From NCBI GenBank assembly GCA_900551115.1, contig URUY01000014.1, positions 28,488 through 92,487 on the forward strand: a DNA stretch of 64,000 bases, given 5' to 3'. The position numbers and the translations under genes were made by a program. Source of the stretch: an uncultured Lachnospiraceae bacterium. GTDB taxonomy: Bacteria; Bacillota; Clostridia; Lachnospirales; Lachnospiraceae. The notes under the pieces are model-generated. The model saw only the letters and a program-made list of their open reading frames with translations. It made no database searches and was not told where the DNA came from. Positions 1 to 8,531 of the stretch are shown in pieces. The number at the start of each line of letters is the position of its first letter. Within the stretch, counting starts at the first letter, position 1.

Positions 1-1880
1 TCCACGCCTCTGTCAGACAGGATAATAATATTCGCGCCTTCTCTGTATACTCTGTCAACCTCCACACAGAGCCTGTCAATCGCACGTTCCAAACCGGTAT
101 TCTTATAATACAGAATCGGAACTACCGCTACCTGAAATCCCTCTCTTTTCATATGCTTGATTTTCAGCATATCCGTATTGGTAAGAATGGGATTATTAAC
201 CTTTAACACATTACAGTTTTCCTGCTTATCCTCTAACAGATTTCCGTCTGTCCCAATATATACGCTTGTAGAAGTAACTACCTCTTCCCTGATTGCATCA
301 ATCGGCGGATTGGTTACCTGTGCAAACATTTGCTTAAAGTAGTGAGATAATTGATGATGTGTCTTAGACAGCACCGGGATTGGTGAATCTACTCCCATTG
401 CCGCAATAGCTTCACTGCCGCTGCGCGCCATGGGCAGTATGCTTGACTTTAATTCATCAAAGGTATATCCAAAGGCCTTTTGCATTCTCTGCCTTTCCTC
501 GTTCGTATACTCATAAACTTTCACATTGGGTATTTTAAGCTCCTTAAGCGTTACCAGATTGGAATCAAGCCACTCCCCATACGGTCTTTTTAAAGCAAAA
601 GCTTCCTTAATGGTGTCATCATCAAGCAGCTTTCCCTTTACGGTATCCACAAGAAGCATTTTCCCCGGTCTTAATCTGTCCTTCTTAATAATCCTTGCAT
701 TATCTATCGGCAGAACACCCACCTCTGAGGAAAGAATCAGCTGGCCATCATCCGTAATGTAATAACGCGAAGGGCGCAGTCCGTTTCTGTCAAGCACGGC
801 CCCCATAATATCCCCATCCGAAAACAATATAGAGGCAGGACCATCCCACGGCTCCATCATAGTTGCATAATACTGATAAAAATCTTTTTTATGCTGGCTC
901 ATCGTTTTATTGTTTGCCCAGGGCTCCGGAATGGTAATCATAACTGCCAACGGAAGCTCCATCCCGCTCATTACCAAAAACTCAAGGGTATTATCAAGCA
1001 TGGCAGAATCCGACCCCTGTTCATTCACAACAGGCAAAACCTTATGAAACTCGCGGCTTAAATGTTCCGATTCCATATTTTCTTCTCTTGCCAGCATTTT
1101 ATCTACATTTCCGCGAATTGTATTAATTTCTCCATTGTGAACAATAAATCTGTTTGGATGCGCTCTTTCCCAGCTTGGGTTCGTATTGGTAGAAAATCTG
1201 GAATGGACAATTGCGATTGCCGATTTGTATTCCCCGCTCTGCAAATCAGGGAAAAATGTCCGCAGCTGTCCTACTAAAAACATTCCCTTATATACAATCG
1301 TTCTGCTGCTTAAAGACACAACATAGGTATTGTCCGTACTCTGCTCAAAAACACGTCTTGCAATATAGAGCTTTCTATCAAAATCAAGTCCAATCTCTAC
1401 ATCGGAGGGTTTCCTGACAAATGCCTGCATAATATAGGGCATGCATTCTACTGCCCTTTTTCCCAAAACTTCCGGTACGCACGGAACTTTTCTCCATCCG
1501 ATAAATTCCATTCCCTCTTTTTCCACAATAATCTCAAACATCTTTTTTGCCTGATTTCGCTTCAGCTCATTCTGCGGAAAAAAGAACATACCTACCCCAT
1601 ATTCTCTTTCCTTCCCAAGCTTCAGGTTTAAAGGCTCTGCCTGTTTTACAAAAAAGCTGTGGCATATCTGTACGAGAATACCCACGCCGTCTCCTGTTTT
1701 GCCTTCTGCATCCTTGCCGGCTCTATGCTCAAGATTTTCTACAATCATCAATGCCTTTTCTACCGTATCATGGGTTTTTTCTCCGTTAATATTAACAACT
1801 GCCCCAATACCGCAGTTATCATGTTCAAACTTTTCACTGTACAACGGTGCCCTTTGCTTTTCAGATTTTGCATCAAACAT
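1..1880 (-). CDS. gltB: Glutamate synthase large subunit, 5' part (runs off the window)
   Basis: This gene makes glutamate from glutamine and 2-oxoglutarate. About 626 N-terminal residues are visible; the rest lies beyond base 1. Translation from the ATG at 1880 gives a short propeptide, then the motif DNCGIGA with Cys23, the expected N-terminal nucleophile of the class II glutamine amidotransferase domain after propeptide removal. Other GltB signatures follow, such as VHSRFSTNT, HNGEINT, GSDSAMLD and EPWDGPASILFSDG. The RBS is AAGGAGTG just upstream. It is divergent from glutamine synthetase at 2333, giving a GS-GOGAT pair. A promoter and two terminator-like hairpins lie between its start and base 2084. 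The family call is secure; the cofactor type (NADPH or ferredoxin) cannot be told from this half. Confidence 0.95.
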   Translation of the reverse strand, partial: MFDAKSEKQRAPLYSEKFEHDNCGIGAVVNINGEKTHDTVEKALMIVENLEHRAGKDAEGKTGDGVGILVQICHSFFVKQAEPLNLKLGKEREYGVGMFFFPQNELKRNQAKKMFEIIVEKEGMEFIGWRKVPCVPEVLGKRAVECMPYIMQAFVRKPSDVEIGLDFDRKLYIARRVFEQSTDNTYVVSLSSRTIVYKGMFLVGQLRTFFPDLQSGEYKSAIAIVHSRFSTNTNPSWERAHPNRFIVHNGEINTIRGNVDKMLAREENMESEHLSREFHKVLPVVNEQGSDSAMLDNTLEFLVMSGMELPLAVMITIPEPWANNKTMSQHKKDFYQYYATMMEPWDGPASILFSDGDIMGAVLDRNGLRPSRYYITDDGQLILSSEVGVLPIDNARIIKKDRLRPGKMLLVDTVKGKLLDDDTIKEAFALKRPYGEWLDSNLVTLKELKIPNVKVYEYTNEERQRMQKAFGYTFDELKSSILPMARSGSEAIAAMGVDSPIPVLSKTHHQLSHYFKQMFAQVTNPPIDAIREEVVTSTSVYIGTDGNLLEDKQENCNVLKVNNPILTNTDMLKIKHMKREGFQVAVVPILYYKNTGLERAIDRLCVEVDRVYREGANIIILSDRGV

Positions 1881-1902
1881 TTTCCAACACTCCTTGCTTT
1901 TT

Positions 1903-1967
1903 TTCTGTTAAAAAAGGCAAAGAAATCTCTAATGCACATAATTGCATGAAAGACGTCTTTGCCTTTT
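1903..1967 (-). terminator. gltB leader unit 2: ANTAR-type hexaloop hairpin overlapping terminator 2
   Basis: In transcript sense, AAAGGC-AAAGAC-GTCTTT (1966-1949) folds with a six-base loop, again A1 and G4 and again a G.U then C-G closing pair. The alternative is a long intrinsic terminator pairing AAAAGGCAAAG (1967-1957) with CTTTGCCTTTT (1921-1911), followed by a T-run about 25 bases before the gltB start codon. This is a second attenuator in series with unit 1. Confidence 0.7.
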
Positions 1968-1997
1968 AATATTCAGATACCTTACATATTCCCTTTG

Positions 1998-2045
1998 AAA
2001 CAAAAGGCACCTTTAAGAGCTTCCCCTTAAAGACGCCATTGCCTT
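1998..2045 (-). promoter_or_regulatory. gltB leader unit 1: ANTAR-type hexaloop hairpin overlapping terminator 1
   Basis: In transcript sense, AAGGC-AATGGC-GTCTT (2045-2030) folds as a 5-bp stem with a G.U pair and a six-base loop with A at position 1 and G at position 4. That is the loop pattern known for ANTAR antiterminator targets. The loop and 3' arm are also part of a competing 12-bp stem, GGCGTCTTTAAG with CTTAAAGGTGCC, followed by TTTTGTTT, so hairpin and terminator are mutually exclusive. Fold and function are inferred from sequence. Confidence 0.65.
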
Positions 2046-2055
2046 AATGGTATGA

Positions 2056-2084
2056 ATTTTATATCCAGGATTACCAATTGTCAA
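2056..2084 (-). promoter_or_regulatory. gltB promoter
   Basis: On the minus strand there is TTGACA (2084-2079), a 17-base spacer and TAAAAT (2061-2056), a near-consensus sigma-A promoter. It predicts a start near 2049, only about four bases before the first leader hairpin. Confidence 0.8.
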
Positions 2085-2190
2085 TATTTATTTTTAAATT
2101 TAATAATTTTTATTTTTATCTTCTAAAGCTTTTTCCCAAAATTCTTCCAAAATTTCCTCCAAAATTTTCGGAATTTCATGGCAAATTAGC

Positions 2191-2219
2191 TTGACATTCT
2201 GGTAACTTGCGTTTAGAAT
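2191..2219 (+). promoter_or_regulatory. glnA promoter
   Basis: TTGACA (2191-2196), a 17-base spacer and TAGAAT (2214-2219) form a near-consensus sigma-A promoter, with a predicted start near 2226. Confidence 0.8.
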
Positions 2220-2225
2220 CTTTTG

Positions 2226-2286
2226 TGAGCAAAGGCGTTCATTTAATTCAGAAACCATATTTCTGTTACAATGGACGTCTTTATTC
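2226..2286 (+). promoter_or_regulatory. glnA leader: ANTAR-type hairpin overlapping an attenuator
   Basis: TGAGC-AAAGGC-GTTCA (2226-2241) forms a hairpin with an A1/G4 hexaloop and the same G.U plus C-G loop-closing pairs as the gltB leader. Bases 2231-2243 can instead pair along 13 bp (two G.U) with 2270-2282, enclosing a small hairpin (CAGAAA/TTTCTG) and running into a T-rich stretch. This terminator and the hexaloop hairpin cannot form together. Only one hexaloop hairpin is visible here, whereas described ANTAR sites have two. Confidence 0.6.
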
Positions 2287-2332
2287 GTTCCGTAGCCAAT
2301 GCCAATAAATATACGAGAAAGCAGGTGCCGCA

Positions 2333-3544
2333 ATGAAATATACCCAAAATGAAGTAATGCAGTTTGTGGAAGAAGAAGATGTAAAATTCATCAGACTGGC
2401 ATTTTGTGATGTTTTTGGAAAACAGAAAAATATATCCATCATGCCCGATGAGCTAAACAGAGCCTTTGAACAGGGAATTGCCATCGATGCATGGTCTATT
2501 GCCGGGTTTGACAGCCATTTGCACTCAGACTTGTTTTTATATCCTGACCCTTCCACTCTTGTTATCCTGCCGTGGCGTCCGGAACATGGCCGTGTGGTAA
2601 GAATGTTCTGCGATATCAAATGGCCGGACGGCAGCGTTTTTCTCTGCGATACCAGACAGCTTCTCAAAAAAGCCATTGCCGATGCCGCAGAAAAAGGTGT
2701 CTTTTTTCAATTTGGTTCAGAAATGGAATTCTATCTTTTTAACAGGGATGAACTGGGCAATCCCACTGCCATCCCTTACGACCAGGCAGAATATATGGAC
2801 ATTGCTCCGGACGATAAAGGTGAGAATATCAGACGTGAGATATGCCTTACCTTAGAGCAGATGGGTATATCGCCTGAAAGCTCCCATCATGAAGAGGGAC
2901 CCGGACAAAATGAAATTGATTTTAGATATTCCGACCCTTTATCCGCAGCAGACAATGCCGTTACTTTTGCTGCCGTTGTAAAAACCGTTGCAAACCGCAA
3001 CGGAATTTATGCCTGCTTCAATCCGAAACCACTGGAAAATGCACCGGGAAACGGAATGCATATTAACTTCTCCATCAAAGATGATACTGATGCAGAGGCG
3101 TTAAATCATTGCCTTGCCGGTATATTAAAATATATTCCTGATATGACACTTTATCTAAATCGCTGCATAGATTCTTATAAACGCCTGGGAAATAACAAAG
3201 CGCCCGGCTTTATAACCTGGTCTGCCGAAAACCGCTCCCAGCTGGTTCGTATCCCTGCCGCCTCCGGTATATACAAACGGGCAGAGCTTCGTTCTCCCGA
3301 CCCTATGGCTAATCCCTACATTGCTTATACACTTTTGATTTATGCGGGACTGCTTGGCATAGAGGAGAAGCTTCCGCTTCCTCCCGCAGCAGACATAAAT
3401 CTGTATACTGCTCCGAAAGATATTTTAAATCAGTATACCCACCTTCCCAAAACCTTGGAAGAGGCAAAGACAATAGCCAAAAACAGCCTGTTCATCAATT
3501 CCATCCTGCCTGCGCAGATTACCGAAGCATATTGCAGGATATAA
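2333..3544 (+). CDS. glnA: Glutamine synthetase, type I fold, short form
   Basis: This enzyme makes glutamine from glutamate, ammonia and ATP in the cytoplasm. The 403-residue protein has the beta-grasp N-terminus and the catalytic domain, with metal/substrate motifs SEMEF (E130, E132), HHEEGPGQNEI at 185-195, NGMHINFS near 240 and the C-terminal RSPDPMANPYIAY. It is about 40 residues shorter than typical GSI, and no adenylylation-site region is apparent, so control by adenylylation is unlikely. The RBS GCAGGTG lies 8 bases before the ATG. It is followed after 24 bases by the ANTAR regulator, probably in one transcript, and is divergent from gltB. Attenuation in the leader is the likely control. 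Confidence 0.93.
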   Translation: MKYTQNEVMQFVEEEDVKFIRLAFCDVFGKQKNISIMPDELNRAFEQGIAIDAWSIAGFDSHLHSDLFLYPDPSTLVILPWRPEHGRVVRMFCDIKWPDGSVFLCDTRQLLKKAIADAAEKGVFFQFGSEMEFYLFNRDELGNPTAIPYDQAEYMDIAPDDKGENIRREICLTLEQMGISPESSHHEEGPGQNEIDFRYSDPLSAADNAVTFAAVVKTVANRNGIYACFNPKPLENAPGNGMHINFSIKDDTDAEALNHCLAGILKYIPDMTLYLNRCIDSYKRLGNNKAPGFITWSAENRSQLVRIPAASGIYKRAELRSPDPMANPYIAYTLLIYAGLLGIEEKLPLPPAADINLYTAPKDILNQYTHLPKTLEEAKTIAKNSLFINSILPAQITEAYCRI

Positions 3545-3568
3545 AAAATCTGATGAACGGAAGGAGGT

Positions 3569-4162
3569 ATGCCCATGCCTTTTAAAGAATATATATACAG
3601 TGTTTTGATAGTATCATCATCCGAAACCTTTAATACTTCCTTTACGGCACTGCTGCCCCAGAAAGATTACGCCCCTGTAGATATTGTCCAAAGCATAAAT
3701 CACGCAAGGCGGAAAACAGCAGAAAGAGCTTATGACCTTGTCATAATAAACACGCCGCTGCCGGACGATTTCGGCAGAAAATTTGCTATTGATATCTGCG
3801 AAAACAGGCATACGGTTGCCGTACTTTTTGTAAAAAACGATATATATGATGAAACCTATGCAAGGGTTCTGGAGCATGGTGTTTTAACCTTGCGCAAGCC
3901 GACCTCCGCTTCCATTATAAATCAGGCGCTTGATTGGATGCGTGCAATCAGCAAACGGCTTGGAAAGCTTGAAAAAAAGACCCTGACATTAGAAGAAAAA
4001 ATGTCCGAAATCCGAATTGTCAACCGTGCAAAGTGGGCGCTTATCGAATCCTGTAATATGACAGAAACCGACGCCCACAGGTACATAGAAAAGCAGGCCA
4101 TGGATCGCTGCCTTACAAAAGGAGAAATCGCGGAAGGCATCCTGCAGACTTATAAATCATAG
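3569..4162 (+). CDS. ANTAR-domain RNA-binding antiterminator with a degenerate receiver
   Basis: The 197-residue protein has an N-terminal receiver-like fold (about 9-125), a coiled-coil linker (about 128-148) and a C-terminal ANTAR domain (about 141-195, containing KWALIESCNMTETDAHRYIEK). ANTAR proteins bind hairpins with A1/G4 hexaloops and block transcription terminators. The receiver is atypical: the acidic pair is replaced by SSS (16-18) and the phospho-acceptor Asp by Asn61 (VIINTPLPD), while K110-P111 is kept. Activation by phosphorylation is therefore unlikely. It follows glutamine synthetase and sits beside two leaders with matching hairpins, so a nitrogen-responsive antiterminator role is inferred. 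Confidence 0.85.
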   Translation: MPMPFKEYIYSVLIVSSSETFNTSFTALLPQKDYAPVDIVQSINHARRKTAERAYDLVIINTPLPDDFGRKFAIDICENRHTVAVLFVKNDIYDETYARVLEHGVLTLRKPTSASIINQALDWMRAISKRLGKLEKKTLTLEEKMSEIRIVNRAKWALIESCNMTETDAHRYIEKQAMDRCLTKGEIAEGILQTYKS

Positions 4163-4201
4163 CCCCTGCTCTCCCGCAATCCGGTTTGGTCCATACAGTT
4201 T

Positions 4202-4795
4202 TTAATCTGCCTTCCAAATGCGCACATATTTTTTATAGCCTTCATCTCCAAACATATAATGGTAAATGTCATCAAGCCGTGCATAAATTTGGTCATCCTC
4301 ATATTTTTCCCGCAGCGGTATGGCGAAAATGCCGAATTCCACAATATACAGCCGGCTCTTTATACCGGTTCTTACTGCACCGTTTCTTTCATAAAATCCG
4401 TTGCGGCGCACCCGGATATCATATTCCGCCTCGTTTTTTGCTTTTTGGGGTTCCTCTGTTTCCAAAAGAATAGCCGCCTTGTCTTTGTAAATTTCCTGCA
4501 TTTTTTGTAAGAACAGGCTGCCGGTTCCGCCGTTTCTGAATTCCTTAAGCACTGCATAATAATCTAAAAGCAGTACATCCTCTCCCGGTACTTTTACAAA
4601 AAGAGCATAGCCTATAAGCTGTTCCTCAGAAAAAAGCCCCAATCCTGCATAACCGTCTTCCGCAAGCATCCGCTCTATTATTTCCACCGGTTTTAATTCC
4701 GCCTCAGGGAAATCTTCCCCCGCTACGCCTTTATAAATAGAAAGAATCTCCTCCTTTAGAAGCTTTCTCATTTCGTACTTTTTTACTTCTGTCAC
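4202..4795 (-). CDS. GNAT-family N-acetyltransferase
   Basis: The 197-residue protein has a GNAT core: LLLDYYAVLKEFRNGGTGS (about residues 85-103) is the acetyl-CoA loop motif A. The substrate is unknown. I chose the GTG at 4795 because AAAGGAG lies 8 bases upstream and it starts 22 bases after the rqcH stop; a longer in-frame reading would overlap rqcH. It is convergent with the ANTAR gene and probably cotranscribed with rqcH. Confidence 0.75.
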   Translation of the reverse strand: MTEVKKYEMRKLLKEEILSIYKGVAGEDFPEAELKPVEIIERMLAEDGYAGLGLFSEEQLIGYALFVKVPGEDVLLLDYYAVLKEFRNGGTGSLFLQKMQEIYKDKAAILLETEEPQKAKNEAEYDIRVRRNGFYERNGAVRTGIKSRLYIVEFGIFAIPLREKYEDDQIYARLDDIYHYMFGDEGYKKYVRIWKAD

Positions 4796-4817
4796 TGTCG
4801 TTTCTCCTTTTTTACCG

Positions 4818-6590
4818 TTAAGCCTCTCTGATACCGGATATATCCGCATCGATTGCCATGGAAAAATTGGTATAGTAAACCACAAAACCCGGTTTTGCAC
4901 CGCCTGGCTTCTTTACATGTTTTTTCTGTATATAATCTACTTCCACTTTTCCCTGGTCTCTGCCTGCCGAATAGTACGCAGCCAGTCTTGCAGCCTCCTC
5001 AAAGGTCGTATCCGGCATCTCCTCACCGCCCATCCCCTTTACTACCACATGGGAGCCGGGACAGCCTTTTGCATGAAACCACCAATCGCTGCCTGCAGCA
5101 AACTTAAAAGTCAGTTCGTCATTCTGGAAATTATTTTTTCCCACATAGATATCGTAACCATCGCTGCTGATATAGTGAAAAGGCTTACTTGTTATCTTTA
5201 CTCTTTTACCGCCGCCTTTTCTTCTGATATAGCCGTTTTCTATCAGCTCTTCTTTTATCTGTACAAGGTCCTCTTCTCCCACTGCAATATCAAGAGCTGC
5301 ACTAATTGACTGCAGATGTTCGATTTCCGCCTTTACTTCCTTTGTAAGCTCCGCTAACGCTTCATAGGTCCGCTTCAATTTTCCATACTTATCAAAATAT
5401 TTCTTTGCATTCTCACCGGGGGTAAGCCGGGGGTCTAAGGGTATGGTAATCATCTCATCCGTATAATAATTCAGCGCTTCAAAGGATTTTGCACCCTCTT
5501 CCACACCATACCCGTAGGTGTTTATTAACTCGCCGTATATCCGGTAGGTATCCTTTTTTTCCGTATCCTTCATCTGTGCCCGCTGCAGGTCATATTTTTT
5601 CACATTACGTTCCAGTGCGTTCTGTACAATTTTCCGCAAATCAACAGATTTCTGCCGGATTCTGGTAAGGGCATTTTTTTCTGCATAATAGCTTTCCAAA
5701 AGAGCAGAAACAGAAGCACAGGGCTTTAAATAATCACCGTCCCGCTGCTTTTCTGTCTCTCCACATTCTGCCGCGCCATACAGAGTCAGGGGAAACGATG
5801 CAAATTCTGTGGGTTTTCCTTTTACATAGGCTATGGCAGGCGAAAACCTGCCCGCCTTTACGTCCTCCATCATGCCGTCCCATACGCTGTAGAGCTTTTT
5901 ATAGTCTGCTTCCGAAAAAGCTGCCGTAGGCTGCTCGCCGTCCAGTCCTGCCCTGTAGCACAGCTCCTGCGCCATAATAGGGGAAATGCCGGTATAGGAG
6001 GTGTAAATCGCCTTAAACACAGGCATGGGCGCCTGCGTAAGCGTTTCTGTAAATTCTTCCCCGCTTGTCTTAAGCGGATTTTTTTTGTGGGTGGTGTCCG
6101 TCACAAAATACGGCTTGCCCGGCAGCACCTCACGCACCGAGCTTACCAGACCGGAAACATGCTTGATACTGTCTATCACCATATCCTTATCATCACAGAA
6201 AATAATGTTGCTGTGCTTGCCCATGATTTCCGCAATCAGCTTTTTTTCACACAAATCGCCCATCTCGTTTAAATGCTCTACGGTGATTGTGATAATACGC
6301 TCCAGTCCCGGCTGACTGATTGCCGTAATCCTTCCGTTCTGCAGATGCTTTCGCAAAAGCATGCAGAAATTGGGCGCCGTCTGAGGACTGGGTTTGTTGT
6401 TTTCCGTCAGATAAATAAGCGGCAGGGACGCCCCTGCCGAAATAAGCAGGCGGCGCTGTCCCTCCGCCCCTTTTATGGTAAGCAGCAGTTCATCCGGCTC
6501 CGGCTGGGCAATCTTGTAAATACGCCCTCCCATAAGGTTGTCCTGCATTTCCTTTACTACGTTTGCTATTGTAATACCATCAAAAGCCAT
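4818..6590 (-). CDS. rqcH: Ribosome quality control protein RqcH (NFACT family)
   Basis: The 590-residue protein has the full NFACT layout: an N-terminal NFACT-N domain beginning MAFDGITIANVVKEM, a central coiled-coil region (about 300-440), and a C-terminal NFACT-R domain with ISSDGYDIYVGKNN and DWWFHAKGCPGSHVVVKG. RqcH binds obstructed 50S subunits with peptidyl-tRNA and adds alanine tails that mark the nascent chain for degradation. Older annotations call it fibronectin-binding protein. It lies between the flippase gene and the GNAT gene, all on the minus strand. Confidence 0.92.
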   Translation of the reverse strand: MAFDGITIANVVKEMQDNLMGGRIYKIAQPEPDELLLTIKGAEGQRRLLISAGASLPLIYLTENNKPSPQTAPNFCMLLRKHLQNGRITAISQPGLERIITITVEHLNEMGDLCEKKLIAEIMGKHSNIIFCDDKDMVIDSIKHVSGLVSSVREVLPGKPYFVTDTTHKKNPLKTSGEEFTETLTQAPMPVFKAIYTSYTGISPIMAQELCYRAGLDGEQPTAAFSEADYKKLYSVWDGMMEDVKAGRFSPAIAYVKGKPTEFASFPLTLYGAAECGETEKQRDGDYLKPCASVSALLESYYAEKNALTRIRQKSVDLRKIVQNALERNVKKYDLQRAQMKDTEKKDTYRIYGELINTYGYGVEEGAKSFEALNYYTDEMITIPLDPRLTPGENAKKYFDKYGKLKRTYEALAELTKEVKAEIEHLQSISAALDIAVGEEDLVQIKEELIENGYIRRKGGGKRVKITSKPFHYISSDGYDIYVGKNNFQNDELTFKFAAGSDWWFHAKGCPGSHVVVKGMGGEEMPDTTFEEAARLAAYYSAGRDQGKVEVDYIQKKHVKKPGGAKPGFVVYYTNFSMAIDADISGIREA

Positions 6591-6633
6591 GGCTTGTTTC
6601 CTTTCTTTTCTATAAAATATGTGTGGCAGAGGC

Positions 6634-6693
6634 GCTCTGTTGGGATTGGTTTGCAGCTACGTCAAGAAACCTGCAAACCTATCCATACAGAGC
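6634..6693. repeat. 60-bp near-perfect palindrome between two genes
   Basis: Two 23-base arms (GCTCTGT..GGAT.GGTTTGCAG and its complement) pair over about 20 bp with small symmetric mismatches around a 14-base centre. It lies between the flippase stop at 6709 and the rqcH start at 6590. No T-run follows it, so it is not a typical terminator. It may be a small mobile palindrome or an RNA processing hairpin. Confidence 0.6.
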
Positions 6694-6708
6694 TGCCCTG
6701 CTACAAAT

Positions 6709-8511
6709 TTACAGCAAATGACATTTTTTAGCCAGCTTCACAAGCAGGTATCCTTTGGGGAGTGCCCGAAGCTCTGCTTCGCTGATGCCTTTTAACACGA
6801 TTTCCAATACAAAGTACACAATGGCGCCTACAAGGACTGCCGGGAACAGGGCAAGCATATTGGACATATGGGACGGATACTGTCCTGCATGAAGCAGATA
6901 AGCAATACCCTGATAGGTACCGAACGCTGCCGCTCCCATAAAAGCCGCCGCTACAAGGGGCGTTACAAAGGTACGGAATATCTCCTGCCTATATCCCATG
7001 TATCTTCGGATGGAAAGCTGATTTAAGATGCACATCATGCCCGAATAAACCAGCATGGCAATCACCAGACTATACAAATCCATATCGGTAAAGTATAAGA
7101 GGCCGCTTACCGTAACAGTCTGCACCACAAGGGAAATGGCCGCATTGTGTACCGGCACCTTTACCTTGCCGATACCCTGTAATACAGTGTTTGTAAGTGT
7201 TGACAGGGAGTAGAAGATAACGGATGCGGAAAGCGCCATAAGCAGCTTTGACGCCGTATCAACAGACTCTTTCTGTGCAAATAAAAGCCATGTAATGGGG
7301 CGTGCCAGCACGCCGATTCCCACTGCTGCCGGAATGGCTATCAGCATGGTGGTCTTGACTGCCTGCCCCGTTTTTTCTCTGGCTCCGTCCATATCCCCCT
7401 GTCCTATCCTGGCAGATATGCTTGGCAGAATGGCTGAGGCCATAGCCGAGGAAATGGCAATGGGAATATTGGAAATCACCACCGCCTTACCTGAAAAAAT
7501 ACCGTATCCGGTAGAGGCTTGCGCGTTGGTCATCCCCTTTGTAAGGGTACATATCCATAAATAAACCGTCTGGTTTAGAAAAGTACTCAGATTGTAAATG
7601 GCTGTGCTTAAAATAAAGGGGACAACTACGCTGCTTACTGTTTTTAAAATGATTCCGTAGCTTTCTTCCTCATGCCTGTCGCGGGCAATTCTTCTCTTTA
7701 TGGTCCTTTTATTCAGTCCGTAAATCCCCCACATAAAAAGCAGGGCTGCCGCCACGCCTGCACAGGTACCCAGCGCGCTTCCCACTGCACCGTAGGTGGC
7801 ATGCTTTGTATTATGCGCCGTCTGCTCTGCATTCAGTGCATAAACAGGATTGCCGTCCTCATCAAGTATCACGCCGCCCTCTGCATCAAGTGCCGCATCC
7901 GCCATCTCCTGTACCACCTCACCGCCAAAGCTTACCGAATAATCCTCATTTAAGGTATACTTCTCCGTGCCGTGAAGCATGGCCACAATCAGCAGATATG
8001 CTGCACCAATGCTGACTACGGCATTTAATATCTGCTCTAAAATCTGGGAAACCGAGGTCTGTACCATAGTGCGGTGTGCCTGAAAATATCCCCGCAGTAC
8101 ACCCAGTATACCATATAAAAAGACCGTGGGCGAAAAGACGCGAAGCACCGTTACCGCCGGTCCCTTTGTAAGCCATCCTGCACAAAAAAAGAGTACAAGG
8201 CTGGCAATGCCGCCCACTGCCAGTACATACCACAATGCACACTTAAATATGCGGTGCGCATTAATATAATCCTGAACGGAAAGCTTCTGTGCGATTACCT
8301 TGGAAATGGCAGAAGGAATGCTGTAGGAAGAAATTAAAAGAATAATCGTATAGACATTAAAGGCCGTCTGATAATAGCCATTGCCTTCATCACCGATAAC
8401 AGCAGTTAAAGGACTCCTGTAAAGGAGTCCTATCATTCTGCATATAATACCGGCGGCTGCCAGTATTCCGGCCTGTATAATAAATCCATCTTTTTTACTG
8501 CTCTTACCCAT
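6709..8511 (-). CDS. SpoVB/MurJ-type lipid flippase (polysaccharide biosynthesis family)
   Basis: The 600-residue integral membrane protein of the MOP superfamily has about 14 hydrophobic segments and begins with a basic stretch, GKSSKKDGFIIQAGILAAAG. Relatives flip lipid-linked precursors such as lipid II across the membrane; SpoVB is needed for the spore cortex. A hydrophilic insertion of about 60 residues (around 185-245, with DAEGGVILDEDGNPVYAL) sits between membrane segments and is probably extracytoplasmic. It lies 20 bases downstream of glgA. Whether it is the true SpoVB or a paralogue cannot be decided from this window. Confidence 0.82.
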   Translation of the reverse strand: MGKSSKKDGFIIQAGILAAAGIICRMIGLLYRSPLTAVIGDEGNGYYQTAFNVYTIILLISSYSIPSAISKVIAQKLSVQDYINAHRIFKCALWYVLAVGGIASLVLFFCAGWLTKGPAVTVLRVFSPTVFLYGILGVLRGYFQAHRTMVQTSVSQILEQILNAVVSIGAAYLLIVAMLHGTEKYTLNEDYSVSFGGEVVQEMADAALDAEGGVILDEDGNPVYALNAEQTAHNTKHATYGAVGSALGTCAGVAAALLFMWGIYGLNKRTIKRRIARDRHEEESYGIILKTVSSVVVPFILSTAIYNLSTFLNQTVYLWICTLTKGMTNAQASTGYGIFSGKAVVISNIPIAISSAMASAILPSISARIGQGDMDGAREKTGQAVKTTMLIAIPAAVGIGVLARPITWLLFAQKESVDTASKLLMALSASVIFYSLSTLTNTVLQGIGKVKVPVHNAAISLVVQTVTVSGLLYFTDMDLYSLVIAMLVYSGMMCILNQLSIRRYMGYRQEIFRTFVTPLVAAAFMGAAAFGTYQGIAYLLHAGQYPSHMSNMLALFPAVLVGAIVYFVLEIVLKGISEAELRALPKGYLLVKLAKKCHLL

Positions 8512-8531
8512 ATTTACATCCTGCCCGGAAC

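Noticed and set aside
6601..6700. An intrinsic terminator of the flippase gene
   Set aside because: The palindrome lacks a T-run on either strand.
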